64,000 nucleotides of DNA from Rhinopithecus roxellana (lineage: Eukaryota; Chordata; Mammalia; Primates; Cercopithecidae), in contig NC_044556.1 in NCBI RefSeq assembly GCF_007565055.1, positions 130,361,808 through 130,425,807 of the forward strand, in the 5' to 3' direction. Numbering within the stretch: the first letter of the stretch is position 1; every line of letters starts with the position of its first letter. This document shows, in pieces, positions 46,749 to 59,112 of the stretch. Below the pieces are notes generated by a model. The model did no database searches and was not told the origin of the DNA. It saw only the letters and a list, made by a program, of their open reading frames with translations. Made by a program: the position numbers and the translations under genes.

Positions 46749-46792
46749 CACAGAGAGAAAGAGCGAGAGACAGAGCACGCACAGAAGAGAGA

Positions 46793-47099
46793 TTTTTTTT
46801 TTTTTTTTTTTTTGAGACGGAGTCTCGCTCTGTTGCCCAGGCTGGAGTGCAGTGGCTGGATCTCAGCTCACTGCAAGCTCCGCCTCCCGGGTTTACGCCA
46901 TTCTCCTGCCTCAGCCTCCTGAGTAGCTGGGACTACAGGCGCCCACCATCACGCCTGGCTAGTTTTTTGTATTTTTAGTAGAGACGGGGTTTCACTGTGT
47001 GAGCCGGGATGGGATGGTCTCGATCTCCTGACCTCGTGATCCGCCCGCCTCGGCCTCCCAAAGTGCTGGGATTACAGGCGTGAGCCACCGTGCCCGGCC
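46793..47099 (-). mobile_element. AluY
   Basis: Reverse full-length copy. Short duplication 'gagagat' on each side. Contains a 5-base repeat 'gggatgggatgg' near 47010. Confidence 0.93.
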
Positions 47100-47396
47100 C
47101 GAGAGATTTGTTTTTGTCCATGGTTCCTGGCTTCTAACTCCTATAGCTCTTGTTACAGTCTTTCGTTATATAATTAGGTGTGTCAGGCCTCAAGAGTAAG
47201 CCTCAGGAAAGAGAATCTATGGGACTTTCTCCTGCCCTCCTTTTACCTGCCCCAAGTTACACTTTCTGATTGTGGGTCACAATCCCCAGAGAGAGTCCTG
47301 CCCTATACCCTAGGGGAAGGAATACTGACATCATGAAACCCAAGAGGAATGGGTGCTGGGAGCTTGGGGATAGAGGAATACGTGGAGGTATTTGTT
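47100..47396. other. Unassigned stretch between an AluY and an L1
   Basis: More GC-balanced than its surroundings. 'tgtgtcaggcctcaagagtaag' begins in an LTR-like way, but no matching end, polyadenylation signal or primer site is convincing. No call made. Confidence 0.3.
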
Positions 47397-49330
47397 TTGT
47401 TCTTTTCAATACTTTGGACTATTTGGGGCCCTTTGCAATTCCATATAAATCAGATTGACTTGGACAGTGCTGCCATCTAAATAAAATTAAATCTTCCAAT
47501 CCATGAACACAAGATGAATTCCCATTAACTTAGGTCTTCTTTAATTTCTTTCAGCAATATAGTTTTCATTATAAAATCTTTCACATCCTTGGTTAAAATT
47601 CCCAGGTTTTTTTTTTCTTCTGAAGGCTACTGTAAATGGAATTTTTTTGTTTGCTTCCATTTCAGAGTATCCGCTGACGGTCTAAAGAACACAGTGATTT
47701 TTGCATGCTGATCTTATGATCTTATATCTTGCAAGTTTGCTGAATTAATATATTAACTCTAGCAGTGTCTTTGTGGATTCCCTGGATTTTCTATATACTG
47801 TATAGGATCGTGTCACTGATAAACATTTTTATTGCCTCCTTTCCAATTTGGATGCTGTTTCTTTATTTTTCTTGTCTAATTGCTCTGGCTAGAATTTATG
47901 TATACAATGTTGAACAGGAGTGGTGAAAGCAAACATCCTTGTCTTATTCCTGATCTACCTCTGGGTTTTTCATAAATACCCATTATGTTAAGTAAAGTTT
48001 ACCTTCATTTTTGAAAGCTATTATATCTTAACTGGGTATAGAATTATAGGTTGATCATCTTTTCCTTTTGTTGTCAACCTATTGACTTCAGACTTCTGAA
48101 AAGAAGTCTGCTGTAGTTCTACCTTTGTTTATCTTTATGTTTTCTGTCTGCTTTTTTCTCTTTTTCACTGGCTTTCAACAGTTTGATATGTATTGTATGG
48201 TTTCATTACATTTCTTCCGCACAGGGTTCATCGAGCTTCTTGGATCTATGGGTTTATGGAAGTGACTCTCAACTGGACAGTTTTTTTTCTTTTCTTTTTT
48301 TTTTTTTTTTGCCATCTCCATCCACAGATGTTTGGCATGTCTGGGGCAATTTTTTAGCTGTCACACTATGCAATGCTATTGACATCTAGTGAATAGAGAC
48401 CAGAGTCGCTGCTTAATGTCCCACAATGTACAGGATACCCTCCATAATGAAGAATTTTCTGGCCCAGAATATCAATGGGGCAAAGATTGAAAAACTGTGG
48501 TTTACAGTTTATCAACTGTTTGAAATTTCAGCCATTATTAACTAAATTTTGTTTCTGTCTTCTCTCACATTTTTTCTCCTTTCTGGGTCTCCAATTACAA
48601 GAATGCTACATTGCTTTATATTTTCCCACAGCTCATTGAAGTTCTGTTCTTTTTTTTGTTCAGTCTTTTTATGCTCTGTGCTTCATTTTGATTAGTTTCA
48701 CCTGCTCCATTTTCGAGCTTCAAGTTCACTGATCTTATGTAATGTCTAATGTGCTGTTAATCATATCCAGTATTTTTTTACTTCAGATATTATATTTTCC
48801 ATATCTAAAAGTTCCATTTGGATATTTTTGTATCCTCCATTTCTCTCTACGTATGTTCACGTTTTCCTCTACTTTCTTGAATATATAGTATATATTTGTA
48901 AAATAAGTGTTTTCATGTCCTTGTCTGTTATTGTATCATCTTTATCATTTCCACCATCTACTTTTATTGACAGGTTTTTCTCCTGGGTCATATTTTCCTG
49001 CACCCACTTTTTTTTCTTTTTCTCTTTTTGGCAAGTTTTAAAGACCTTTACTGTAAGCAAGGCATTGTAATAAATTTCACATTCTTGCTTGCTGGATTTT
49101 GTTGTGTTCCTTTAAATTATGTTGGACTTTGTTTTGGCATGCATTAAGTTACTTGGAATCATTCTGATCTTTTTGAAGCTCAGTTTTAAGCAGTGCTAAG
49201 GCAAGGGCAAAGCAGCCTTTGATATAGCATTTAATTTAGCACAGCTACTGAAGTGAAACCCTTCTGAGGCCTGTATCATATACCCCACATATTACATTTT
49301 CATTCTACTCCTAACTGGTAGGAAACAAAA
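47397..49330 (-). mobile_element. Old L1M, ORF2 part and 5' side, with a nested MER5A
   Basis: 47397-48000 is reverse ORF2 ('ttgtggattccctggattttc', 'gttgaacaggagtggtgaaag', 'catccttgtcttattcctga'). 48000-49330 is T-rich old L1 5' text ('gttgtcaacctattgacttc', 'tttgttttggcatgcattaag'), related to the window start. Two copies cannot be excluded. Confidence 0.65.
48260..48499 (+). mobile_element. MER5A (hAT-type MITE)
   Basis: Ends match as inverted copies ('agtgactctcaac' and 'gattgaaaaactgtg'); interior 'gtttggcatgtctggggca', 'gacatctagtgaatagag', 'tgcttaatgtcccacaatgta'. Target copies 'gtttatgg' (48252-48259) and 'gtttacag' (48500-48507) differ at two of eight bases. A long T-run inflates the left part. 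Confidence 0.9.
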
Positions 49331-49606
49331 TATTCTCAGTCCTATGTCAGCTCCAGAAATTGGCCTACTGCTTTCTTATGTTTCTTTCCCCGGCCTCTTA
49401 TACATGCATAGATTAGTATTCAGCCAAAGGGACCCCTCTGCAGATCTCTGGAACTGTCAATAAAGGATCATCCTCTCTGGTATTCAGCCCTGCAAATTCT
49501 AGTTCAAACTGGTGAGACTGCCAGGCCATTTTGGGTTCTCCTTCCTTGCAGCCTGGAAAATGCTGCCAGGTAATAAATAAATGGATGCACCTGTAAGGCA
49601 CAGCTT

Positions 49607-49899
49607 GTTTTGTTGTTTTTTAGATGACGTCTCACTCTGTCGCCCAGGCTGGAGTGCAGTGGCGCAATCTTGGCTCCCTGAAAGCTCCGCCTCCTGGGTT
49701 CATGCCATTCTCCCACCTCAGCCGGGACAACAGGTGTCCACCACCACGTCTGGCTAATTTTGTGTGGGTGTGTGTGTTTTTAGTAGAGAGGGGGTTTCAC
49801 CGTGTTAGTCAGGATGGTCTTGATCTCCTGACCTCGTGATCTGCCTGCCTCAGCCTCCCAAAGTGCTGGGACTACCGGCGTGAGCCACCGCGCCCAGCA
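49607..49899 (-). mobile_element. AluY-like with a right-arm gap
   Basis: 'agatgacgtctcactctgtc' to 'gagccaccgcgcccagc'. About 15 bases are missing around 49725 ('ctcagccgggacaacagg'). Confidence 0.87.
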
Positions 49900-50200
49900 G
49901 TTTCCCTTCTTTTGGAACTTTACAGTACCTATAATACAATGTCTGAAGATTACTGTCTCATCCAGTAATTTTAGCCAAACGTCTGGCTTTCTTCTTGTTT
50001 CTGGCAAAAGGGTAAATCTCGTCCCTATTACTCCACCATTCCCAGGAACATAAGTCCTACAAACATTAATTTTAAACCCAGCATAATATTCCATGAGGTA
50101 ATGTAATATAATTTACTTAACTATTATCTAACAGTTGTATATTAGGTTATTTTCACTTTTTCACTCATAAACAGACATAATGAATATTTTTAAATGTAAG
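49900..50200. other. Intron-like DNA, one L1-like patch
   Basis: 'atattccatgaggtaatgta' and 'gttattttcacttttt' hint at a reverse L1 3' piece near 50070-50190; too short to be sure. Confidence 0.4.
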
Positions 50201-50216
50201 AAATAAAGTACTTTTA

Positions 50217-50290
50217 GGCCACTGCACTCCAGTCTGGGCGACAGAGTGAAATTCCGTCTCTCAGAAAACAAAAAACAAAAAAAAAAAAAA
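50217..50290 (+). mobile_element. 5'-truncated Alu
   Basis: Only the last ~55 Alu bases ('ggccactgcactccagtctgg') plus an A-rich tail, between 'aaataaagtactttta' and 'aaagaaagtactttta' (50201-50216, 50292-50307). Confidence 0.88.
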
Positions 50291-50307
50291 GAAAGAAAGT
50301 ACTTTTA

Positions 50308-51005
50308 ATTAAAATCTTTAGAAAAAAAAAAGACCCCAAAATTTGATTATGATATATTCTAAATACATTCCCCTTTCCTGGGATTAGTTCCTCCTCCTAA
50401 TGCAACTGCACAAATACACATGTTAGAATGCTAGTCACAATGTTTTGTGGGAAAATAAAAAGATTATTATCTCAGCCAGAAATAATATTTTAAAAATAAC
50501 CTGCCATTATCAGATTGAATCCAGAATAAAGATGCCAAAGATGCGTTAGTTTTCCTTTCTATACACTTCATCTACCAGAGTGGGTAAACTTTGGCTACTT
50601 GACCCTCTTGATTTCCACTCCAGTGAAATTTCTCTGATACAGGCTTAGAAGTTTATTCCATTTCTCTCTACTCAAAATCCATTAAGTCACTTTTATGTTG
50701 CATCAGCAATTAAACAGAGTTCAATTTGGCAGCCAACAGGATAAAATTTGCCAATTCTTATATTGCCTGAGACTCTAGTTGAGAAACTAAAATCCTCCTT
50801 CACTCAAAAGGGAAAGGGTAAGTTGCTGGCTAAATCTTTATCACTTGATTCAGACTCCACCTTAGTCAGTTTTAGAGTTAAGATTTAAAGCCTTGTGAAA
50901 CTTTTTCTTCTATTCCTAAGATTATTAGGTTAGTCTTTGCAAAGAGGTTTCTTGCTTCTGTGTGCTACCTTTTTTGGATTTGTTTTACTGGTTTGTTTAA
51001 TTCAT
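50308..51005. other. Intron-like DNA without recognised repeats
   Basis: Nothing identified. Confidence 0.5.
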
Positions 51006-51007
51006 AT

Positions 51008-51190
51008 ATAGTCTAACTGTAGAACTCTGAGAAAATTAATCAACTTCTTTGCCTCAGTTTCCTCATTTGTAAAAATGGGAATAACAGTCCCTATTTCATA
51101 CCTATTTATATGTATACATAAATAGAACAATATCCAGTGCAAAGTGGCCATTTTGTAAGTGTTAGTTAATACAATAATTATTATTGCCCA
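51008..51190 (+). mobile_element. MIR
   Basis: 'ttgcctcagtttcctcatttg', 'gggaataacagtccctatttc', 'gtgttagttaatacaataatt'. The 5' third is missing. Confidence 0.8.
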
Positions 51191-51394
51191 AAACATAGCC
51201 ATTTCTCCAAAGTAAAAGTGTTTCAGCAATATAGATACAAGATGTTGTGATATGGGGACTTAAAATATTGACCTATGGTCTTTACCTAATAGCTCTAAAC
51301 TTCTGATTCTTTTGATAATACAACAACAAATCCCCCAAACAAAACAATCATAAAAACTCTAACATACCTCGTTATAAGAAAAAGGGAAAGAAAG

Positions 51395-51930
51395 CTAGTA
51401 CTTAATGAATATCTTCCATGTGCTTATATTATCCAATTTCCACTTCCAAATGAGTCTATAAAGCTGGCATTATCACTGTATTTTATTTAATCTAAGATAT
51501 CCTCAATTATAAGAAGCACCATTATTTTCTGTAATGTTCAGAAAGAAAAAACATAACCAATTAAATATAAGACTATCTAAGACTCATGAAGATTTCAAAA
51601 ATGTTAAAAACTGAATAAATATCTGCCTTAGATTTGGCCAGGTGCAGTGGTTCATGCCTTTAATTCCAGTACTTTGAAAGGCTGAGGAAGGAGGATCACT
51701 TGAGCTCAAGAGTTCAAAACCAGCCTGGACAACATGGTGAGACCCTGTCTCTACAAAAGGGGGGGGAAAAAAAAGATTTGATGAAATGTAAGTAAATATT
51801 TATTTTACAGATTCAAAAACTGAAAAGAAGTGAAGTACCCAATGTCACATAAGTGGCAGAATTGGGATTCACACCAAGATCCTTTGATATTCCAAAGCTT
51901 GTGTTCTTTCTATTAAATTAAATTATATTA
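51395..51930 (-). mobile_element. MIR, split by an Alu monomer
   Basis: Left part 'cttaatgaatatcttccatg' and 'gctggcattatcactgtat'; right part 'tattttacagattcaaaaac', 'cccaatgtcacataagtggc'. The FLAM-like element lies between. Confidence 0.6.
51636..51772 (+). mobile_element. FLAM-like Alu monomer
   Basis: 'ggccaggtgcagtggttcatg' to 'ctgtctctacaaaagggg' and an A-run; only one arm. 'agatttg' on both sides. Confidence 0.8.
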
Positions 51931-52012
51931 CTTCTCCAAGCTATTTTGGAAACCATTATTACACACTGACAATATTATAAATTAAAATTTTGTCTGTGTC
52001 TTAAGTATACTT

Positions 52013-52326
52013 TTTTTGTTTTGTTTTGTTTTGAGATGGGGTCTCATTCTGTCACCCAGGCTGCAGTACAGTGGGTGATCTTGGCTCAATCAACTTCTGC
52101 CTCCCAGGCTCAAGGGATCCCCTCCCACCTCAGCCTCCCAAGTAGCTGGGACCACAGGCAAGCGCCATCACGCCCAGATAATTTTTTTGTTTTGTTTTGC
52201 ATTTTTGGTAGAGATGGGGTTTTACCATGTTGCCCAGGCTGGTCTTGAACTCTTGGGCTCAAACGATCTACCCACCTCAGCCTTCTTAAGTGCTGAGATT
52301 ACAGGTGTGAGCCACCACACCCCGCC
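52013..52326 (-). mobile_element. AluJ/S
   Basis: (TTTTG)n start to 'gccaccacaccccgcc'. Duplication 'ttaagtatactttt' / 'ttaagtgtactttt' (52001-52014 region and 52327-52340). Confidence 0.88.
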
Positions 52327-52340
52327 TTAAGTGTACTTTT

Positions 52341-52768
52341 TAAATGTTTACATAAAGTACTCCATTTATTCAAAGAGAAAACTTTAAAATAAACATTTTG
52401 AAGCAAAATTATTCTGATAAATTATGCACAATTTAGTCGATAGATTAATACTATCATTCTAAACCCTTAAAAGAGGAACATTTTTCTGATAATCCTTTTG
52501 AAATACTAAATTTTTTTTCCCTGAAACATGAATAGCTATTCAGTTCAACATAGAAAAGTAACAATATTGATTTCATCTCATCTACCATTTGTCACACCAC
52601 TGAAAAGAAAACTTACCATGAAAATATTGTTAGTTGCTACTTATAACAGTAATATTTACAAAATTTTTCAAGGGGAAATCCATAAATGTATGTTTTTAAC
52701 TTGTTTCTCTTAAAATTACAAACACTCGGCAGTATTTTAAAAAATCATCTCCTAAAACCTTTAAAAAA
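52341..52768. other. Intron-like DNA without recognised repeats
   Basis: AT-rich, nothing identified. Confidence 0.5.
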
Positions 52769-52778
52769 CAGACATTTA

Positions 52779-53092
52779 GCCAGGCGCAGTCTCATGCCTG
52801 TAATCCTAGCACTTTGGGAGGCAGAGGCGGGAGGATTACCTGAGGTTAGGAGTTTGAGACCATCCTGGCCAACATGGTAAAACTCCATCCCTACTAAAAA
52901 TGCAAAAATTAGCCAGGCATGGTTGTGCATGTCTGTAATCCCAGCTACTTGGGAGGCTCAAGCAGAACTGCTTGAACCCAGGAGGGAGAGGTTGTAGTGA
53001 GCTGAGATCACTGCCAGCACTCCAGCCTGGGTGCCACTCCAGCCTGGGTGACAGAGTGAGATTCTGTCTCAAAACAAACAAACAAAAAAACC
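52779..53092 (+). mobile_element. AluS with a small internal duplication
   Basis: Perfect 10-bp duplication 'cagacattta' (52769-52778, 53093-53102). The words 'cactccagcctgggtg' occur twice in a row near 53018-53050. Confidence 0.92.
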
Positions 53093-53102
53093 CAGACATT
53101 TA

Positions 53103-55440
53103 TAAAAATGCCAATTCTCTAGAAATGTTGTATAAATGCTTAAATTAGCATTGGAAAATAATTTTAAATAAAAGCAATGAGAACAGAAATGATATGAACA
53201 AGTATTTTATCCAATCCTCCAAATTTCAGTCTTTCCTAATATTTTTTGTACATATACTACATACACTAGCTAACACGTTTTAAAGATTAAAAGACTGAAG
53301 AATTTTTTTTTTTTAACTAAACACTTTACACCACAAAAATATGAGATAATTTTTACACATAATTACTATGGTCAACAGAACTCCAAAGATTCCCTTATAG
53401 TGCACAAAGTAAATGTCATTACTTTGTAACAACAAACCAAAAACGGGAAATTGCTTTCTACCACCCCACAACAGAATTTAAGAATAAATATTATATTACT
53501 CTTGTTGATTTCTTGGCTTTTGTCAATTGTCTTGGTTCCAGCACACTTTAAGGTGTAATATGTAAGTCATTTATATTTGTTAGTATTTTTACTCAATTTA
53601 ACACTGTTTTAAAATGGCTATCATGGAAAATTACCTTCAGGTTATTATGACTAATTCTCTAGAAATGTAACGCTGATCAAAATTTAAATTTTCTTTAGAA
53701 AATTATCCTAAATACAGTATTTATCATAGCTGTTCAGAAATTATAACTTTTCTTAGATTTTAAACACCAAAGGAAATCACAAAACATCAAAAGATTCAAA
53801 TATTAAAACCAGCATTTCTGTAATAATGTCTCAAAAATAAACAGGAAAAGAAGGAACTGTATTTTAATTAAGCAAAACAAAGGGTTAATATTTCTATAAT
53901 ATATCCAAATGACCTCATGTGTTAAAAAAAAAAAAAAAAATTTAAGACCCAATGGATAAACAGCATGATTATAAGTAGGCAACAGTTAGATACTTGAAGT
54001 TACCCACAGGTTTAGGGTTCCACTCACATACACCAATACTTGGGAAAATGTTTAACATCTCTTAATAATTTGCAAAATGCAAATTAAAGCAACAATGAAC
54101 AATGAATTTTTAACTAGTTATATTAGAATAAATAAGGTAGTAAAATTACAGTGAAACAGGTACTAATAAGTGAATGGCCCTAATGGCCTTGTAAAATGAT
54201 ATTAGTTTTTTGGAAAGTACATGGCAATCCTACCAAGACCCATAAAAATATTAAGCACATATTAATTATTTTCACAATAATATAACTTCTGGATATTATA
54301 AGAAAAACATACAATCCTTAACTATTGCAACTTGCTATGAGATTCAACAACAATCCTTTTTGTTGGTTATCTTTATCTAAATTTAATGTTCTTAAATTTT
54401 TAAGACAGAAACATACGTCAGGATAGATTTTTAGATCTTTATCTCCCTTTTCTATTGTTTTCATGAAGTGGTAAAAATGTTGGCCCCTAGGACACTTAGC
54501 TCTTGCCCCTCTGGTTCTTCTTTTTCCTTTTGTCTTTATTGTCCTTGTTGTCCTTGTTTTATTGTACTTGTTGTCCTAATTGATTTTGATTAAATTCCCT
54601 GTAGACTGCTCTTAGTATGAAGCTTTATACTGGAAGAAAGTTTTGGCTAATTTTAGAAGCTTAGAGCCCAGACAGCTCTAGAGAACCTTACCATGAACGT
54701 CTTGTACTCAGCCATGAATTGAAGTGCATAAAAACCCCTTTTAGCTTTACCTGTTGGCTATTTTGGAAATCTGCCATTCCCAGGACAGTAAGGTACTCTA
54801 CTGCTTCCTTCTAAAGAGATGAGATGCCAGTGCCACACAAATCTTTTTTTTTCTTTCATTTTTTAAAAAATACAAATCTGGCAGCTGTTGGCGGTTTGTC
54901 CCTATTTTCTCTAATCAACTAATTTTGTTACAGATACTGCTCAAGAGCTTTTGATTATGCTATCCTAGTTATTCTATTAAGGAAACAGGACGATTCAAAA
55001 ACTATGCTACAGCCCCTACCATCTTCCCAGAATTCCAAATACCATAAATAATTTTTAATGTAACACATGAATAGGAATACACAAATAGATATGTATTGCT
55101 AAAGTAGGTATGTTTCCATTCCATTCTCTCTTTTGCATTATTTTTGCCTCCATGCAACTATCTTAGTTGCATGATTTCATGAAAGAGAGATTTAGAGACC
55201 GACAACACAAGTTCAGTAGACATCAGTTATTTGTGGCTTACCCAAGTATGAATACTATCTCAACATTTTAATAGCTTCCCAAATTGTGAATCCCAACTTC
55301 TAAAAGCAGAATTCTCAAAACCTTATGTCTTAGACTTCCTTGAAGCTATGATGTGCAGGCCCATTATCTACATTCCATCAACTAAATGTGCAAGCAAGCC
55401 ATATGGATATAAAATGGAGCAACATATCACTGACTTACAA
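53103..55440. other. Long stretch without recognised repeats
   Basis: About 2.3 kb, AT-rich, with a 19-base A-run at 53922-53940 and short 'ttgtccttg' repeats at 54540-54580. No exon of ACBD6 or of another gene was recognised. Confidence 0.5.
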
Positions 55441-55452
55441 CTCATAATTTTT

Positions 55453-55742
55453 ATCTTTTTTTTTTGAGATAGAGTCTCCTCTGTTACTCAGGCTGGAGTT
55501 CAGTGGTGTGATCTCAGCTCACTGTAACCTCCGCAACAGGTTCAAGTGATTCTCCTGCCTCAGCTTCCTGAGTGGCTGGGATTACAGGTGCCCGCCACCA
55601 TGCCCGGCTAATTTTTGGATTTTCAGTAGCGACACGGCTTTACCATGTTGGCCAGGCTGGTCTTGAACTCCTGACCTAAAGTGATCCGCCCGTCTCGGCC
55701 TCCCAAAGTGTGGGATTACAGCATGAGCCACTGCACCCGGCC
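55453..55742 (-). mobile_element. AluS
   Basis: 'tttgagatagagtctcctctg' to 'cactgcacccggcc'; flanking 'caactca' on both sides. Several single-base losses. Confidence 0.88.
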
Positions 55743-56009
55743 CAACTCACACTTCCTAATTCACAGTCCAAAATTTGGTTGATGCGGTCCCACCAACAAA
55801 AGTAGTGTTAGTTATAAGCAAGATTTAAGTAATTAAATCAAATTTATATGAATCTATATGCTAAGTACACAGGAGAATATTAACTAATGCCATCAGAAAT
55901 TCACATGTAGAAATCAATGTCATCATACTGATGGATAGTACATGAAATACACTATTGCTTTGTAATTACTACTATGAAGTCATCATGTACAAACTTGTGG
56001 GCTGAAAAC
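55743..56009. other. Intron-like DNA without recognised repeats
   Basis: Nothing identified. Confidence 0.5.
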
Positions 56010-57505
56010 ATTGACCAAATATGCAAAAATTAAAATTGAGTTTGATATTTGCCATAGGCTTTTTGTAGATATTCTTTATCAGATTAAGAAACTTCCCTTC
56101 TATTAAAAGCTGTTAAGAGGTTTTTATCATGATTGACTACTGAGTTTTGTCAAATCTTTTTCCCCCCTGTTAAAATGATTATTTTTTTCTCTTTTTCTCT
56201 GTTATTATGACAAATTACACTGCTTTTCCAAAATTAAACCATCCTTACATTCCTGGAATTAATCCTACTTCATCATGACATACTATTCTTTTTATATGTT
56301 GAGGAATTGGATTTGCTAAGGGTTTTTTTTCCCACATATTTTAATGAGTAAATTGACCAACTGACCTCTTTTGTATCATTCTTTTTTTCTCACTTATTTT
56401 TCAAAGCAACTTCTATGAAGTGAATATTATTATCCATATCTGTTACCTATTGATAGGACAGTGCTATATAACAAATACCCCACAAATCTCAGTACATAAA
56501 ACATTAACATTTATTTAGCTCATCAGTCTGTAGGGGTCTAGCTGATCTGGGCTGGACTGGGCTGATCTCAGTGGTCCAGTTCACAAATCTCTTTTTCTTT
56601 TTTTTTTTTTTTTTTTTTGAGACGGAGTCTTGCTCTGTCACCCGGGCTGGAGTGCAGTGGCCGGATCTCAGCTCACTGCAAGCTCCGCCTCCCGGGTTCA
56701 CGCCATTCTCCTGCCTCAGCCTCCCGAGTAGCTGGGACTACAGGCGCCCGCCACCTCGCCCGGCTAGTTTTTTGTATTTTTAGTAGAGACGGGGTTTCAT
56801 CGGGTTAGCCAGGATGGTCTTGATCTCCTGACCTCGTGATCCGCCCGTCTCGGCCTCCCAAAGTGCTGGGATTACAGGCTTGAGCCACCGCGCCCGGCAT
56901 AAATCTCTTTTTCTGTATCATTCTTGCCAGACTCTAGTGTCAAGATTATTCTGGCCTTAAAGAAGAACTGGGAAGTGTTCCCTCTTTTTCCGTTTTTCAA
57001 AAGAGTTTGTATATGATTAGTGTTACTTCTTCTTTAAACAATTGGAAGAATGTACCAGTGAAGCTATCTGGAACTGATATTTTCCATGCAGAAATTTAAA
57101 ATTAAAGATTCAATTTCTTTAATAGATACAGGACTATTCAGATTTTGTTTCCTATTCTGTCAGCTTTGGCAAATTGTATTTTTTTGAGAAAATATTCCAT
57201 TTCTTCCAAATAATCCATTTACTTGGCTAAAGCTAGTCATCAGATCTACTTATTAATTTCTTTGATTCTTTAAGATACATGGTGATGTCCCTTTTTCATT
57301 CTTGATATTGGTTTGTCTTTTTTTCTCTTCTTTATTGATCTTGCTAGGATTTTACTAATCTTTTCAAAGAATCAACTTTCAGCTTTGATGATTTTTCTCC
57401 AGTATACATTTGTTAACTATTTCATTGGCTTTTCTTCTTATCTTTATATTTCCTTCTATTTCCTTTAAATTTGACTTTTTTTCTTTTTATAGCTTCTCGA
57501 AATGG
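56010..57505 (-). mobile_element. L1 ORF2 fragment with a nested AluY
   Basis: Reverse ORF2: 'ccataggctttttgtagatatt', 'ccttacattcctggaattaatc', 'ttattgatcttgctaggatt', 'cttttcaaagaatcaactttc'. The AluY-bearing segment at about 56440-56940 also includes a stretch (56450-56580) that is not L1 and that I cannot name. Confidence 0.8.
56599..56900 (-). mobile_element. AluY, young
   Basis: Perfect 14-bp duplication 'aaatctctttttct' (56585-56598, 56901-56914). Monkey-type AluY, almost intact. Confidence 0.95.
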
Positions 57506-58049
57506 ACTCAACACATTACGTTCTCCAGGGAATTCCAAACTATTCAAGAAGAAACTTATTGAGGACAAATAACCAGAAATATTCTTTTCATGGATTCTCC
57601 AGCTCCTCACTTGAAAAAAGGAGAAATGTGTTCTTATTTCATCGAACAAGAAGTTCTAAATGGGAAAGAGAGGTTCAAAATAAAACTTTCCTTAGCTTGT
57701 AAGAGGTTTTTTCCTCTTATTTAGATACAAGCTAATAACATTTTATCTCAAGGATGCAATATGCAGGACATGAAGAGATAAATAATTTTCTCAGACAGTA
57801 TATTTTAGATTCCCTACAATAACCAAAAAGCATCTTAAGGAACTATCTCTGGCCTTTTAAACATTGCAGAATAACTTCAAGGAGGAACGAACAGGAATCT
57901 TTTCTTCCAGTTATCTGAGTAATTCATTCCCTTGCCAATTTAAAGTGCTTATTTAAATGTTTATCCTGTCAATACAGCCTACGCTAGTCACCCTATTTAA
58001 AATTATAAACCAATAATACCCCTTCATTCTACGCTCACAATCTCCCAAA
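57506..58049. other. Unassigned stretch after L1
   Basis: The plus-strand frame 57502-57702 and a frame at 57492 ending LFKKKLIEDK are preceded by an acceptor-like 'ctttttatag'. I do not recognise a protein, and the acceptor part is L1-derived, so no gene is called. Confidence 0.35.
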
Positions 58050-58195
58050 ACTTCCAGTGGTAGAATAAGCTCCATAAGGGTAAGAAATGTCTGCTTTTGC
58101 TCACTGATGTATCCTAGAGATAGAACAGTGCCTGGCACATGTTAAGAACTTAATAATTATTTGCTTAATGTATGAATAAATGGATAAGAAAAATA
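58050..58195 (+). mobile_element. L2 3' end
   Basis: 'ataagctccataagggtaag', 'tgatgtatcctagagatag', 'cagtgcctggcacatgttaag', 'aatgtatgaataaatgg' match the well-known L2 3' text. Confidence 0.82.
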
Positions 58196-58254
58196 AGGCA
58201 TAACTTCAAATAAGGTGGGTTTTCATATGAAAGTAAAGTTTAAGAATGAATTTT

Positions 58255-58490
58255 AGAATAAGACAGATTGTTTTCAAACCCGCCTCTGCCACTTATTAGC
58301 TGTTTAACTTAAGACCAAATTATTAGCTTTCCTAAGGTTTGGTTTTCTTATGCAGAAAATGCAGATAATTATAGTATCTGCTTTATAGGGTCATGGTGAG
58401 GACTAAATAGAATAATGTATCTCACATACTCAGCACAGTGCACGGCACATAGTAAGAATGCTGTATGTAACCTAATGATTATTTTTATTA
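58255..58490 (+). mobile_element. MIR
   Basis: 'aacccgcctctgccacttatt', 'agctgtttaacttaag', 'agggtcatggtgaggactaaat', 'cacggcacatagtaag'. Confidence 0.87.
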
Positions 58491-58638
58491 TTACTGAGTG
58501 CCTTAGCGAAAGGCATGTATAAATGGATCCATATCAATCTCCACTAAAGTTTCTAGTGGCAACGTCAGTCTCTGACACTGTTCTATAGACCACCTTCATT
58601 AATGGTTGACTCAAGGTACAAAAAAATCACGCCAATCT

Positions 58639-59079
58639 GCTACTATAAAGACACATGCACATGTATGCTTATTGCGGCACTATTCACAATAGGAAAAACT
58701 TAGAACAAACCCAAATGTTCATCAATGATAGATTAAGAAAATGTGGCACATATACACCATGGAATACTATGTAGCCATAAAAAAGGATGAGTTCATGTCC
58801 TTTGTAGGGACATGAATGAAGCTGGAAACCATCATCACAAGGACAGAAAACCAAACACTGCATGTTCTCACTCATAGCTGGGAATTGAACAATGAGAACA
58901 CTTGGACACAGGGCGGGGAACATCACACACGGGCCTGTCATGGGGTGGGGGAGAGGAGGAGAGATAGCATTAGGAGAAATACCTAATGTAAATGACAAGT
59001 TAATGGGTGCAGCAAACCAACAAGGCACATGTATACCTATGTAACAAACCTGCACGTTGTGTACACGTACCCTAGAACT

Positions 59080-59112
<33 letters not shown>

